Positions 25,417 to 35,320 are shown, counted from the first letter of the stretch. The stretch: DNA of 64,000 bases from Desulfosporosinus sp. FKB (GCF_002196705.1 NZ_NADJ01000035.1:270-64269); one strand, 5' to 3'. Numbers and translations are program-made. Notes: generated from the letters alone by a model not told the origin.

Positions 25417-26643
25417 TTAAACACTGGTATGATTATTATCTTTTAAGAGTTCACGAAAGATTCCTCGAAATGCCACGGGAAGAGGAATAGCACTTATCTT
25501 ATTAAGTGAAACCCAACACCTGTTTTCTCCAAGCAGGTGTTGTTTGTGTTCAGTTTCGTGTTGTTCACGTACCAACATCGGCAAAGATGGGTGCTGAGTC
25601 CCGGGAGTTTCGTTTATATCAAAAACAATCCAGAAAATTTTCCAACGCCGATGACTGAAATTATACCATAAGGGGCCCTGAAGAGAGACAGCTTGGGCCA
25701 ACCTTTTGGCAACATCTTTATCAAAGGAGCGATCGTTGACCGCTTCATAATAAAGATGAAACAATTCATTTTGAGAAAAGGACAGCAAAAAATCCTTTTG
25801 GCGGTTTTCCTGCAAAATTTCCACACCAGGAAGTTCCCAGAGACTCGCCAGTAAACCATCAGACGGACGCTTTTGCAGGTATACCTCATCCCCTCTCCTC
25901 ATTACAAACGTTAAACGTGTCACCTCTTGACGCTGAGCTTTAGGCCTTTTTACAGGGTAAAGAAGAACATTTTCCCCTTTTCTTCCAAGGCATAGTTTAA
26001 ATAAGGGGCATTCACCGCAGCTTGGCCTTTTGGAAGTACATACCATAGCCCCAAGTTCCATCAAAGCTTGATTAAAATCCCCCGGATCAGATGTTGCTTG
26101 CCAAAGAGTAATAGACCGATCAAATCGGCGATAACTTTTGACGGATTCTATGGACTCTGGCCAAGCCAATAAACGGGACATTACTCTCAACACATTACCA
26201 TCAATAGCTGAAACCTTCTCACCAAAGGCAATACTGGCTACAGCTCCGGCAGTATACTTTCCAATGCCAGGCACTTTCAAAAGTTGTTCATAATTGTCGG
26301 GCATTTCACCCTCTCTTTGAGTGAGGAGATATTGAGCTCCCTCCCACATCCGTTTAGCTCTTGAATAATAGCCTAATCCTCTCCATTCCGTCAGGACCTC
26401 TTCAAAGCTGGCCTCACCCAGTTTTTTCAAATTAGGAAAGCGTTGGAGAAATCGTTCGAAATAAGGAATTACTGTTTTTACCTGCGTTTGCTGCAGCATC
26501 ACTTCAGACACCCAGATCACATAAGGATCTTTTGTCTTACGCCAAGGCAAATCTCTTTTTGTTGTATAAAACCAAGGCAATAAATACTCGGCTATACTAA
26601 AATCTGTTAAATTATCTTGCATCATAGTTCTTTCTGCTTCCAT
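25417..26643 (-). CDS. mutY: A/G-specific adenine DNA glycosylase
   Basis: Removes adenine mispaired with 8-oxoguanine. The 408-residue protein has SEVMLQQTQV with the catalytic Glu, helix-hairpin-helix VPGIGKYTAGAVA, the catalytic Asp region AIDGNVLRV, and the [4Fe-4S] loop C-x6-C-x2-C-x5-C (CTSKRPSCGECPLFKLC). A C-terminal NUDIX-like domain (about 240-390) recognises 8-oxoG. Starts at 26643 or at MM (26622/26625) are both possible. It follows an EamA gene by 11 bases and is probably cotranscribed. Confidence 0.9.
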   Translation of the reverse strand: MEAERTMMQDNLTDFSIAEYLLPWFYTTKRDLPWRKTKDPYVIWVSEVMLQQTQVKTVIPYFERFLQRFPNLKKLGEASFEEVLTEWRGLGYYSRAKRMWEGAQYLLTQREGEMPDNYEQLLKVPGIGKYTAGAVASIAFGEKVSAIDGNVLRVMSRLLAWPESIESVKSYRRFDRSITLWQATSDPGDFNQALMELGAMVCTSKRPSCGECPLFKLCLGRKGENVLLYPVKRPKAQRQEVTRLTFVMRRGDEVYLQKRPSDGLLASLWELPGVEILQENRQKDFLLSFSQNELFHLYYEAVNDRSFDKDVAKRLAQAVSLQGPLWYNFSHRRWKIFWIVFDINETPGTQHPSLPMLVREQHETEHKQHLLGENRCWVSLNKISAIPLPVAFRGIFRELLKDNNHTSV

Positions 26644-26654
26644 TTCTAATGTTC

Positions 26655-27080
26655 CTAGATGTTAATCAGGATTAATCCGGCGATGCACAAAAAAGCTCCC
26701 AAAAGTTTATACAACGAAAACCCTTCCTGAAAGAACAGTATACCAATAGGGATAAGGATAACGGCCAGAATAATGTTGGCAACTAATGAGCCAAGCCCAA
26801 TATCCCAACCGACACGATAAGCAATCAAATACCCTACCTCTAGCCCAACAATCGCAATTCCTAATGCAAAGCTCGTCCAATTCAATTTTGAAAACGACTC
26901 CAGAAATCCCTTATCGGATTTATAGATGAAGCCTGCTGCGACCGTTAATAAAACAGCAGTTGTATAGGTGATCAGCAGCGCTGAAAAAGGGTTGACATTC
27001 TGAGGGGTAGTTTTTTGAGCTAAATTATAAACGACATTTGATAGGACAATAAGAACTATAGGAAATATATATTCCAACAT
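26655..27080 (-). CDS. EamA-like membrane protein (single domain)
   Basis: A 141-residue hydrophobic protein with four or five predicted helices and the EamA/DMT fold signature at its end (LFFQEGFSLYKLLGAFLCIAGLILI). A single EamA repeat, as in small multidrug-type transporters, suggests it works as a dimer. The substrate is unknown. Upstream partner of mutY. Confidence 0.7.
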   Translation of the reverse strand: MLEYIFPIVLIVLSNVVYNLAQKTTPQNVNPFSALLITYTTAVLLTVAAGFIYKSDKGFLESFSKLNWTSFALGIAIVGLEVGYLIAYRVGWDIGLGSLVANIILAVILIPIGILFFQEGFSLYKLLGAFLCIAGLILINI

Positions 27081-27148
27081 AACTAAGCCTCATTTCCATA
27101 CTAAAATGTTAATTTACGGTACATCCCTTAATTAGCGTTCTTTAAGGA

Positions 27149-27223
27149 GTGAACTCGTTCAGCTACAGCTGAACATCGGGGCCACTCCCACTTGTAGAAG
27201 TGGGAGTCTCACGATTAGATAAA
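27149..27223 (+). repeat. Internally deleted copy of the repeat, R8
   Basis: The 5' part GTGAACTCGTTC...GAACATCGGGG is joined directly to CCACTCCCACTT-GTAG-AAGTGGGAGTC and the tail ACGATTAGATAAA. Both terminal hairpins survive while the ~110-base structured core is gone. Confidence 0.85.
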
Positions 27224-27268
27224 CCTTTAATCCTACAACTTATCTCAAATCCTAACAATTGATTTCAA

Positions 27269-29668
27269 TTATAACGTTTCATTGTCCTTTTCAGGAACCA
27301 TTGGAGGCCAAAAGTTCTCGATTGATTGTTGAATAGCCTGAATATCGGTCATGTATCGAATATTCTTCCATTCGGATGGGAGCAATCTTTTGTACTTCAG
27401 CTGAGCAAAACGTTCATCAATCAATACGACGACGCCTCTATCCTCTTCCGTACGGATAACTCGGCCGACTGCCTGCAGCACTTTGTTGATTCCGGGATAT
27501 ATATAAGAAAATTCAAAGCCTTCATGACTTACTTTTTCATAATAGTCGCGTATTATCTCTCGTTCAAATCCAACCTGGGGCAGGCCAACTCCCACTACTA
27601 TGGCGCCAGAGAGACGGTCACCCATTAAATCTATACCTTCGCCGAAGATTCCGCCCATCAAGGCAAAGCCTATCAGTGTTTCTTGGGGATGTTCACTAAA
27701 ATTTGCCAAAAATTCCTCCCGTTCCTCCTCCGGCATTCCTAACCTTTGCTGAATTACCTTAACTAAAGGATTTTGCGCTTGAAATCTCAGATAGACCTCT
27801 TGCAAATAGTCATAAGAAGGAAAGAAAACAAGATAGTTCCCCTCTTTAGGCAAGGTGACAGCGGCGATGGTTTCAGCAATTTGTTCATAACTAAAAGCTC
27901 GCTGCCGATACTTGGTAGAGATGCTTTTATGAATCATTACGTGCAAATTCTCAGCAGGAAAGGGTGACGATAATCTCAATTTGAACGAGGTCTCCTCTCC
28001 GCCCAAAACATTCATAAAATAATCCATCGGGCTCAGAGTGGCTGAAAATAAAATTGAGGTCCTTCCTCTTTCTAAGGCTTCTCTCAAACGAACAGATGGG
28101 TCGAGGCAAAACAGCTTAATTCTTAAATCTCCCTGAGATTGCAGACAGGTGACGTAATGTGAGTCAAAACTTTCTGCAGTTCTAAGGAAGGTCAGGGCCT
28201 GAAAATAAAGATCCAAAAGCTGTTCCTGCCATCCATGCGTTTGATCTTTATATTTCAGAAATAGTTCAACCGCTTTGACAAAATGCCGTAAAACCTTAAT
28301 TAAATCACTAGGCAGCTCCTTTTCAACGCTCTCACCTTTCGAATTATCAGCCAAGCAAGCTTTTTTTTCTTTAATTAAAGCCATGTTAACTCGTGCTAAA
28401 CTTTTGGACAGTTTCGGATCATCCACTTTGGTAAGTCGTTTAAGCTCGAGCCAATTTTCCTTCCTTATCTCTGCCGAGAACATCTCCCGAGCACGCTCCA
28501 CTAAATTATGGGCCTCATCGACTAAAAAGGTATAATCCCCTCCGTCAAGAAAAAATCGTTTCAAATAAACCCGAGGATCGAACACATAGTTATAGTCTCC
28601 TATAACCACATCAGCCCAAGTTGCCATTTCTAAAGAAAATTCGAAAGGACAGATGGAATGCTTACGGGCATAATCCTCAAGCACTTGGCGAGACCAGGAT
28701 TCTTCAGCAAAAATATCTTCCGCCGCCCCACGAAGGCGGTCGTAGTAGCCTTTGGCAAAAGGGCATTCCTCCGGCAGACACGAAGATTCCGGCAGAAAAC
28801 ACACCTTCTTTTTAGCAGTGAGCGTAAGCCGTTTAATTTTTAATCCTCGGGCCTGTAAATCCGTCAAAGCCTTTTCCGCCACAGTTCGTGTAATTGTTTT
28901 GGCAGTCAGATAAAAAATCCGAACCGTTAAACCTTCCCCCATCGCTTTGATGGCAGGGAATAAAGTACCCATAGTTTTGCCGATGCCGGTGGGAGCTTGG
29001 GCAAAAAGTATCTTGCCGGATTTAATCGTCTGATAAACGCCCACGGCCAACTCCCTCTGTCCCTTCCGATAGGCACTAAAAGGAAATTGCAGTTCCTGAA
29101 TACTTAAATTCCGAAGACTATACCAATCTTGGAGCCGGCAAGCCCAAACAAGATATTTCTCTCCCAAATTAATAAAGAACTCCGATAGTTGTTCAAAAGC
29201 AAAGGATCTGTTAAATTTTCTTATTTCAGCAGTGTCAAGCTGATAATAAGTAAGCTGGACTTCCATCGTTTCTAAGCCTTCCTTGGCAGCGTACATAAAG
29301 GCATAACACTGCGCTTGAGCCCAATGCATGTCGCTTATTGATTCATCAATTAAGGTTAAATCCATAGCCGTTGTTTTTATTTCGTCGACGCAAACTCCAG
29401 ATTCCTTTTTCAGGATCCCATCCGCTCTCCCCTTTACTTCCAGGCAGATATCTTCTTCGACACCTCTGATGATCTGCTTCACCTTAGGAACATAAAGATA
29501 GGACAGCGTTACTTCTGGCTGGTAGTCCGTGCCGCTTTGCCTTTGAACGAACTGATGTGCTTTTATGCCATCTTGAGTCCGAGCAGCCCCAATCGCAGCC
29601 GGCTTCAAGTCTCCCTTCTTAAGTACGAATTCAACTAATTCTCGTACAGATACTTTTACAATCTTCAA
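27269..29668 (-). CDS. DinG/XPD-type ATP-dependent helicase with N-terminal nuclease-like domain
   Basis: A 799-residue superfamily 2 helicase. The N-terminal 170 residues show a PD-(D/E)xK-like pattern (GRADGI, then VDEIKTT, then QAQCYAFMY), as in Cas4/RecB-type nucleases. The helicase part has Walker A PTGIGKT (about 225), four Cys (CFLPESSCLPEEC ... C) suitable for an XPD-type [4Fe-4S] cluster, the DEAH box DEAHNL and a C-terminal Helicase_C_2 region (GSGIFGEGIDL-like, QAVGRVIRTEED). It probably unwinds 5'-3' in repair. The start is TTG with GGAAGG 9 bases upstream. Confidence 0.83.
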   Translation of the reverse strand: MKIVKVSVRELVEFVLKKGDLKPAAIGAARTQDGIKAHQFVQRQSGTDYQPEVTLSYLYVPKVKQIIRGVEEDICLEVKGRADGILKKESGVCVDEIKTTAMDLTLIDESISDMHWAQAQCYAFMYAAKEGLETMEVQLTYYQLDTAEIRKFNRSFAFEQLSEFFINLGEKYLVWACRLQDWYSLRNLSIQELQFPFSAYRKGQRELAVGVYQTIKSGKILFAQAPTGIGKTMGTLFPAIKAMGEGLTVRIFYLTAKTITRTVAEKALTDLQARGLKIKRLTLTAKKKVCFLPESSCLPEECPFAKGYYDRLRGAAEDIFAEESWSRQVLEDYARKHSICPFEFSLEMATWADVVIGDYNYVFDPRVYLKRFFLDGGDYTFLVDEAHNLVERAREMFSAEIRKENWLELKRLTKVDDPKLSKSLARVNMALIKEKKACLADNSKGESVEKELPSDLIKVLRHFVKAVELFLKYKDQTHGWQEQLLDLYFQALTFLRTAESFDSHYVTCLQSQGDLRIKLFCLDPSVRLREALERGRTSILFSATLSPMDYFMNVLGGEETSFKLRLSSPFPAENLHVMIHKSISTKYRQRAFSYEQIAETIAAVTLPKEGNYLVFFPSYDYLQEVYLRFQAQNPLVKVIQQRLGMPEEEREEFLANFSEHPQETLIGFALMGGIFGEGIDLMGDRLSGAIVVGVGLPQVGFEREIIRDYYEKVSHEGFEFSYIYPGINKVLQAVGRVIRTEEDRGVVVLIDERFAQLKYKRLLPSEWKNIRYMTDIQAIQQSIENFWPPMVPEKDNETL

Positions 29669-29921
29669 TCTAATAATCCTTCCAAATAAATAAAACTACT
29701 GCCACACCCTAAGGTTATTATAATCCTCAGCCCTAAATATAACCTTCTCCTCTGAAATTCGACGAAGGCTTTTTGAATCCTTTAAAGAGCAAAAGTTCCC
29801 AGTTCTCAAAAGCATTTTATCTTCACCAATTCTTGATAACTTGTTCATTGTTTACGTAAATTTTCAATTTTATTGGGTAGTATAATTGATAGCCGGAGGC
29901 CTTGAGGAAAAACGAAATGAG

Positions 29922-31130
29922 ATGATAATTATGAGGCTACGGTTTTTAGATCGCACACGCGGCTTAATTATGCTTTTTATGGCCCTAGATCATGCTTTAT
30001 ATTTTTGGAGCAGTGGACGAGTAAATAATGAAGGATTGCCACTCCTCATGAACGGGATTGTAACATTTAATCCCATAGGAAGTGCAAGTCTTCTTGGATT
30101 ACTCGTAATGTTCTTATCCAGCCTATGTGCTCCCGGGTTTCTTTTTATAGCCGGATATGTTTTAGCCCTTTCTGTAAAAAAGCGACAAACCTTGGGCGCT
30201 TCAAATTGGAGTATTGACAAATATCTGCTGAAACGGGGACTTGTTCTTATAGGACTACAGCTTTTTATTGCTTCCCCGGCTTTCAATCTTCCTCTATTTG
30301 TTCAAGCACAATCGTTATTCTCCGTCCTTACGCCGGGAACCTTTTTCTCCTTTAGTGTCTTATCCGCCATCGGTCTGGGGTTTATTGTTCTTGTGGCGGG
30401 TCGCAGAATTTCACCTTGGAAACTCTTTAGCTTAACCGGCTTGCTCTATATATTGAGTCAGCTATTTTTGCCAGCAGTTGTAAGAAACTTTCCTTTCCAT
30501 CAAACGCTCTATAAAGCCCTTCAGACTATTTTGCTTCTTCCCGTACCATTCTCTTCAACCTTATTAGTGAATAATAATTTCCCCTTGATTCCTTGGCTTC
30601 TGCCAATGATCCTGGGATGGTTGTACGGACAGACTTATCAAGAAGAACGAGGCCTGACTTATGAGGCAAAAAGGTTTGCGTTGTCGGGTTTATGCAGTTT
30701 AACTCTTTTCTTTGTTTTACGCTTTCTGGGAGTGGGTGATTATCTTCGTCCCGACGGGACTTTGCAGGGCTTCTTCGGACTTTCCAAATACCCGCCAAGT
30801 ATCACCTTTTTCCTTCTCTACCTTGGGCTTGTCTTCTTGTTGGGTTATTTCTTTTTCAGATTGTCTCAGACTTCTAAGTTAGGTCAGGTATTGGAAAAGT
30901 TCGGACAATCACCACTTTTCTTTTATAACGCTCACCTCTGGCTTTATGCCGCAATACCGACAGCTCTGGCCCGTTTTAATTGCCTTTCTCTCTTAGCGGG
31001 AGTTGTGATCTGGATTCTGGGTATTGTAATCCTTTACCCGCTCAATCTTAAATACCAAGCATGGAGAGTAGCGCATAAATCTCATTATTTAACCAAAACT
31101 TATTCAGTCGGAACCCGACTGCACTGGTAA
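29922..31130 (+). CDS. DUF1624/HGSNAT-like membrane acyltransferase-type protein
   Basis: About 402 residues with ten or so hydrophobic segments. The N-terminus RLRFLDRTRGLIMLFMALDHALYFW matches the DUF1624/heparan-alpha-glucosaminide N-acetyltransferase family (R-x-x-x-D-x-x-RG ... DH). Such proteins move acyl groups across the membrane; the acceptor here is unknown. Possible starts are TTG 29886, ATG 29922 and ATG 29931; 29922 is chosen because GAGG lies upstream. The next gene (PAP2) follows by 46 bases. Confidence 0.72.
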   Translation: MIIMRLRFLDRTRGLIMLFMALDHALYFWSSGRVNNEGLPLLMNGIVTFNPIGSASLLGLLVMFLSSLCAPGFLFIAGYVLALSVKKRQTLGASNWSIDKYLLKRGLVLIGLQLFIASPAFNLPLFVQAQSLFSVLTPGTFFSFSVLSAIGLGFIVLVAGRRISPWKLFSLTGLLYILSQLFLPAVVRNFPFHQTLYKALQTILLLPVPFSSTLLVNNNFPLIPWLLPMILGWLYGQTYQEERGLTYEAKRFALSGLCSLTLFFVLRFLGVGDYLRPDGTLQGFFGLSKYPPSITFFLLYLGLVFLLGYFFFRLSQTSKLGQVLEKFGQSPLFFYNAHLWLYAAIPTALARFNCLSLLAGVVIWILGIVILYPLNLKYQAWRVAHKSHYLTKTYSVGTRLHW

Positions 31131-31176
31131 ACTTGGCAATTTCACCATAAGTTTGGGAAAGGACTGATTCATACCC

Positions 31177-32055
31177 ATGATTTCTTCAATGGATCTAAGA
31201 ACAACGCGTTGGGTTAACTGGTCAAAAAAAAACCTTTTGCGTTTCTGTTTAGTGGCTGTCATACTGTTCGTTTTCATTGCCCCCAATCGTCCTGCCCATT
31301 ATTCCTATCTTTTGTTAGTCGGAGCTTTCTGGAATATTGAACCTGATCGTTTGTCTGTTTCTTGGCAGCGGTTTTTGGTTATCGGTATACCTTTAGTGTT
31401 GTTCCCGATTCTGATGTGGCAATATTTCCCTCCTGTTTGGAATGACATTGTCTATTGGCAACTGGGAACTCGCGTACATCTGTTGGACTTAGATGCTTTC
31501 TTTAAGTCGATTCCCGGAAATAACGGCTGGATTTTTCGAGTTCTTAAAACCCCATGGCTGACAAGCTATTTCCGCTGGATTTACGCTAATGGTTTCACGC
31601 TTCCTGTACTCATTCCAATTTATCGCTCCTTTTGGGCTAAAGACTCTTTAAAAATGATTCGCTACAGCTTGTCGGCCCATGTTTTACAGTTTCTCTTAAT
31701 TTTTCCTTTCTATTTAACAATTCACGTTAATGAAGTTTGGTATGTCTTAGGACAGCCTGACGGCATGGCCCGTAACCTTTCAGCAGCAGACGCCGCCGTC
31801 GTGGTAGTAAATTGTTTTCCTTCAATGCACACCTCAATAGCGTTTGCCATGCTGCTCTTAGCTTGGAGAGAAAAGGATAAACTCTTTCGTTGGATTTGGA
31901 CGTTGTTTTGCCTTTCGATCATCTACTCAACACTCTATCTGGAAATTCATTGGATTACTGATGTCATTGCAGGCATTCTTTTAGCTCTAAGTACGGTTAA
32001 ATTAGGAGATTGGCTTATCCTAAAAGTCGGCCTGCGGTGGAAGAAGAATGCATGA
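31177..32055 (+). CDS. PAP2-superfamily membrane phosphatase/phosphotransferase
   Basis: 292 residues with about six transmembrane segments. The PAP2 motifs PSMHTS (about 214-219) and EIHWITDVIAG (about 249-259) hold the catalytic His pair. The long N-terminal half resembles the inositol-phosphotransferase (Aur1/Ipt-like) branch. It may act on lipid phosphates, possibly with the acyltransferase-like protein upstream (inference). Confidence 0.78.
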   Translation: MISSMDLRTTRWVNWSKKNLLRFCLVAVILFVFIAPNRPAHYSYLLLVGAFWNIEPDRLSVSWQRFLVIGIPLVLFPILMWQYFPPVWNDIVYWQLGTRVHLLDLDAFFKSIPGNNGWIFRVLKTPWLTSYFRWIYANGFTLPVLIPIYRSFWAKDSLKMIRYSLSAHVLQFLLIFPFYLTIHVNEVWYVLGQPDGMARNLSAADAAVVVVNCFPSMHTSIAFAMLLLAWREKDKLFRWIWTLFCLSIIYSTLYLEIHWITDVIAGILLALSTVKLGDWLILKVGLRWKKNA

Positions 32056-32114
32056 AAACCTCTCAATCGTCACAACCTTAAAGAGATAAGGTTTAAGGCG
32101 AAAGGAGAGATACG

Positions 32115-33335
32115 ATGAGCGAACTCATAGGAAATCATCAACAACGGCGAGAAACCCTCAAGCAAATCATCCGTGACATTCACCAGAATAAAAATCCCCA
32201 GGAACTGAAAGAGAGGTTTCGTGAGCTCCTATCTGACGTTGGCGCAACAGAGATCGCTGCTTTAGAACAGGAGCTTATCCAGGAAGGCTTACCGGAAAAG
32301 GAAATTCAAAGCCTCTGTGATGTTCATGTATCTGTCTTTGAGGACAGTCTTGACCAACAACCGAAATCTCAAGAACAAGGCGGCCATCCCATTCAAACCT
32401 TTCGCCAAGAAAACCATGCTATTGCAGGCGTAATTCAAGAGCTGCGGCCCCTTCTGGAACAACTTCTTGATTCAACCCAAGGAACTATTCCCGAAGAAGG
32501 TCTGAATAAATGGCAAGTCCTTCACCGCCAATTGCTTGAACTTGAAAAGCATTACAGTCGTAAAGAGAATATTCTTTTTGCTTATCTCGAAAAGCATGGG
32601 GTAAGCGGGCCCCCTAAAGTAATGTGGGGAATCCATGACGAAATCAGGGCTCAACTTAAACAGATTTCCCAAAATCTTTTAGACCGTTTGCCCGATAAAC
32701 AGTCTTTGCTGGAATTAATTCAGACTACCGCTTTGCCTGTTTTAAAAGCTATCGAAGATATGATCTACAAGGAAGAGAATATTTTATTTCCGATGAGTAT
32801 GGAAACCTTAACTGAGTCGGAATGGGCTGCAGTAGCAGAACAGAGCGGGGAGATCGGCTATACGCTGATTCAGCCGGACAAAGGTTGGGTTTCATCCGCT
32901 CCTCCTGAACCAACCGTTGCGTCCCATCAGCTTCTTTCGTTTCCAACTGGCGGGTTGTCTTTAGAACAAATAAGTCTTATTTTTAACCACCTGCCGGTAG
33001 ATATCACCTTTGTGGATGAATTTGATATCGTTCGCTATTTCTCCTTGGGGAAAGAACGTATTTTTCAACGCAGTAAAGCGATTATTGGCCGAAATGTTAA
33101 AGATTGTCATCCGCCGGATAGTGTGCACATTGTTAACAAAATTGTTCAAGATTTTAAAAGCGGCCAGCGCGATACCGCTGAATTCTGGATACATATGAAT
33201 AACAAGTATGTTTACATACAATATTTCGCTTTACGGGATGAAAAAGGCGCCTACCGTGGTACTATTGAAGTCACCCAAGATATCCAGAAGTTACAACATA
33301 TCCAGGGAGAAAAACGGATTTATTCCGAGGAATAA
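32115..33335 (+). CDS. DUF438-hemerythrin-PAS protein
   Basis: 406 residues in three parts: DUF438 (about 1-80), a hemerythrin HHE domain (about 95-240, with ENHAIAG, EKHYSRKENILF, WGIHDEIR and YKEENILFP supplying His/Glu ligands) and a C-terminal PAS domain (about 285-395). Members are thought to sense O2, NO or redox state, with the PAS domain as signal output. AAGGAGAG precedes the ATG. A bidirectional terminator follows. Confidence 0.85.
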   Translation: MSELIGNHQQRRETLKQIIRDIHQNKNPQELKERFRELLSDVGATEIAALEQELIQEGLPEKEIQSLCDVHVSVFEDSLDQQPKSQEQGGHPIQTFRQENHAIAGVIQELRPLLEQLLDSTQGTIPEEGLNKWQVLHRQLLELEKHYSRKENILFAYLEKHGVSGPPKVMWGIHDEIRAQLKQISQNLLDRLPDKQSLLELIQTTALPVLKAIEDMIYKEENILFPMSMETLTESEWAAVAEQSGEIGYTLIQPDKGWVSSAPPEPTVASHQLLSFPTGGLSLEQISLIFNHLPVDITFVDEFDIVRYFSLGKERIFQRSKAIIGRNVKDCHPPDSVHIVNKIVQDFKSGQRDTAEFWIHMNNKYVYIQYFALRDEKGAYRGTIEVTQDIQKLQHIQGEKRIYSEE

Positions 33336-33340
33336 CGCCC

Positions 33341-33388
33341 AAACAACGGACGAGGAATGCTCTTTACGTGCTTTCCTGTCCGTTGTTT
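33341..33388. terminator. Bidirectional terminator
   Basis: AAACAACGGAC (33341-33351) and GTCCGTTGTTT (33378-33388) pair perfectly, between the convergent DUF438 and acyl-CoA ligase genes. Confidence 0.75.
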
Positions 33389-33393
33389 AAAGC

Positions 33394-35034
33394 TTAACTC
33401 GTCACCGCCGTTTGCAGTTTAGCTGTTTCTTCCTCGACAAGCTGACGCCGTAATACTTTTCCTACGATACTTCTGGGCAATTCCGTTCTAAACTCGATAA
33501 GGCGCGGTACCTTGTAGGACGCCATCTTGTTTCTGCAAAACGAGATAAATTCCTCTTCAGTTCCTTCAATGTCTTCGTGCAGCACTATATAGGCTTTGGT
33601 AGTTTCCCCTCGGTAGGAGTCCGGAATTCCTGCAACAACGACTTCTTTCACCTTGGGATGCTCATAAAGCACTTCTTCAATGTCACGGGGGTAAATATTA
33701 AACCCTCCCGCAATAATCATATCCTTCTTCCGATCAATTATATAGAAATAACCATCTTCGTCCATTTTAGCAATATCACCGGTATACAACCAGCCTTCCC
33801 GCAGGGTCTCTTTTGTTTCCTCAGGTTTATTCCAGTATCCGCTCATAACCTGAGGGCCTCTAACACATAGTTCACCGATCTCCCCCACCGGAAGTGGTCT
33901 TGTTCCAGTTTCCAGATCCATAATAACGCAATCTGTGTCAGGAAAGGGGATTCCTATAGAGCCTTTGCGTGTAGGACGGTCCAATGGATTGCTATGGGTT
34001 ACCGGTGAGGCTTCGGAGAGTCCATACCCTTCAATAAGATTTCCAGCTCCCTGGGTTACTTTGCTGAATTTTTGAGCAACTTCTAAAGGCAGAGGAGCTG
34101 AACCGCTGTTACAGACTTTGATTGCCGCTAAGTTTTCCCGATAATCAGCAATTCGAGGATGATTGTTTATAGCCATAAAAATCGTTGGTGCCCCAGGGAA
34201 AAGGGTCGGTTTATGATTTTTAATAACTTCCAGAACTTTATCTATTTCAAAGCGAGGCAATAGTATTTGTGTCGATGCACTCGCCACAGCATAATTTACA
34301 CAGTTAGTCATTCCATAAACATGAAACACAGGTAAAATGGTTAATATTCGTTCCTCCCCGTATTTTAAATCGAAAGACCAAGCTATGTTTTGAATAGTAT
34401 TGCAGATTAAATTGCGATGGGTAAGCATGACGCCTTTAGATATGCCTGTTGTTCCGCCTGTATATTGTAAAACTGCCAGATCCTTAACCGGATTTATTTC
34501 GATAACGTCCGAAATCAAGTCATTCCTAATCAGTACATCATAAGAATATATGTCTTGTGTCTGTTTAACAGAAGCGAGAAAATTAAAGGCTATGACTCGT
34601 TGTAATGTTGTTTCGTGGTAAATGTTTTGGACTCTTGGATACAGAGGTTCAAACACGATAATTGTTGTGGCTCCAGAATCATTAATTTGATAGGCCAGTT
34701 CACGTTCCACGTACATCGGATTTGTTTGTACGACTATCGCACCTAGTTTAAGCAACGCATAAAAACTAACAACCCATTGCGGACAATTAGGGCCCATCAG
34801 AGCAACTCGTTCACCTTTTCTTACCCCCAGATCGAATAATCCTTTAGCTAAACGGTTTACTTGATCTCCAAACTCTCTATAAGTTATCTTTTGATCCTCA
34901 AAAATCATAGCTAAAGTATCAGGGCTTTTGCTCACTGCATCATCAAGTAATTGGCCAAGTGTTATTTCAGGGTACTCAAGGCTTCGCTTTGTATAAGAAG
35001 GATAGCTTTTAAACCAAGGCTTTTCATGTAGCAT
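33394..35034 (-). CDS. Long-chain-type acyl-CoA ligase (AMP-forming)
   Basis: Activates a carboxylic acid to its CoA thioester using ATP. The 546-residue protein has the P-loop YTGGTTGISKG, GYGLSEASPV, the YTGDIA motif and the C-terminal KDMIIAGGFNIYPRDIEEVL with the catalytic Lys near the end (RSIVGKVLRR). Sequence alone does not give the acid's chain length. AAAGGAGG precedes the ATG. A sigma-54 promoter and activator site lie upstream, placing it in the same regulon as the dehydratase and MaoC operons. Confidence 0.88.
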   Translation of the reverse strand: MLHEKPWFKSYPSYTKRSLEYPEITLGQLLDDAVSKSPDTLAMIFEDQKITYREFGDQVNRLAKGLFDLGVRKGERVALMGPNCPQWVVSFYALLKLGAIVVQTNPMYVERELAYQINDSGATTIIVFEPLYPRVQNIYHETTLQRVIAFNFLASVKQTQDIYSYDVLIRNDLISDVIEINPVKDLAVLQYTGGTTGISKGVMLTHRNLICNTIQNIAWSFDLKYGEERILTILPVFHVYGMTNCVNYAVASASTQILLPRFEIDKVLEVIKNHKPTLFPGAPTIFMAINNHPRIADYRENLAAIKVCNSGSAPLPLEVAQKFSKVTQGAGNLIEGYGLSEASPVTHSNPLDRPTRKGSIGIPFPDTDCVIMDLETGTRPLPVGEIGELCVRGPQVMSGYWNKPEETKETLREGWLYTGDIAKMDEDGYFYIIDRKKDMIIAGGFNIYPRDIEEVLYEHPKVKEVVVAGIPDSYRGETTKAYIVLHEDIEGTEEEFISFCRNKMASYKVPRLIEFRTELPRSIVGKVLRRQLVEEETAKLQTAVTS

Positions 35035-35159
35035 GATTACTTAACCTCCTTTATAACCAATCCGAGGCTATTTACAATCTCAAAGGATCTCCCCTCAACA
35101 ACTAAAAACAGTCCTGTTCTTTTCAGAACATTCACAATTATTCGTCTATTGTTTTGCTT

Positions 35160-35175
35160 TGCAATAACCGTGCCA
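35160..35175 (-). promoter_or_regulatory. Sigma-54 promoter of the acyl-CoA ligase gene
   Basis: Minus strand TGGCACGGTTATTGCA, an essentially perfect -24/-12 element (GG and GC ten bases apart), about 125 bases upstream of the ATG. The rest of the 461-base gap to 35495 holds the activator site, a terminator and no gene. Confidence 0.85.
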
Positions 35176-35320
35176 GTTATTAAACAATTATTCTATCCTT
35201 CTTCTCATCTTTTCTCAGCCGAATAATCAGAAGATCTACTTCTAAAGAATCCAACCTTTACGGAGTAGTTAAAAATTCACAAGTAATTGTTACAATATCG
35301 CAACATATCGACCAACTAAT

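Noticed and set aside
27269-29668. Cas4-like domain as a sign of a CRISPR or defence island
   Set aside because: The nuclease-like region is fused to a repair-type helicase and no other defence gene or array is present.
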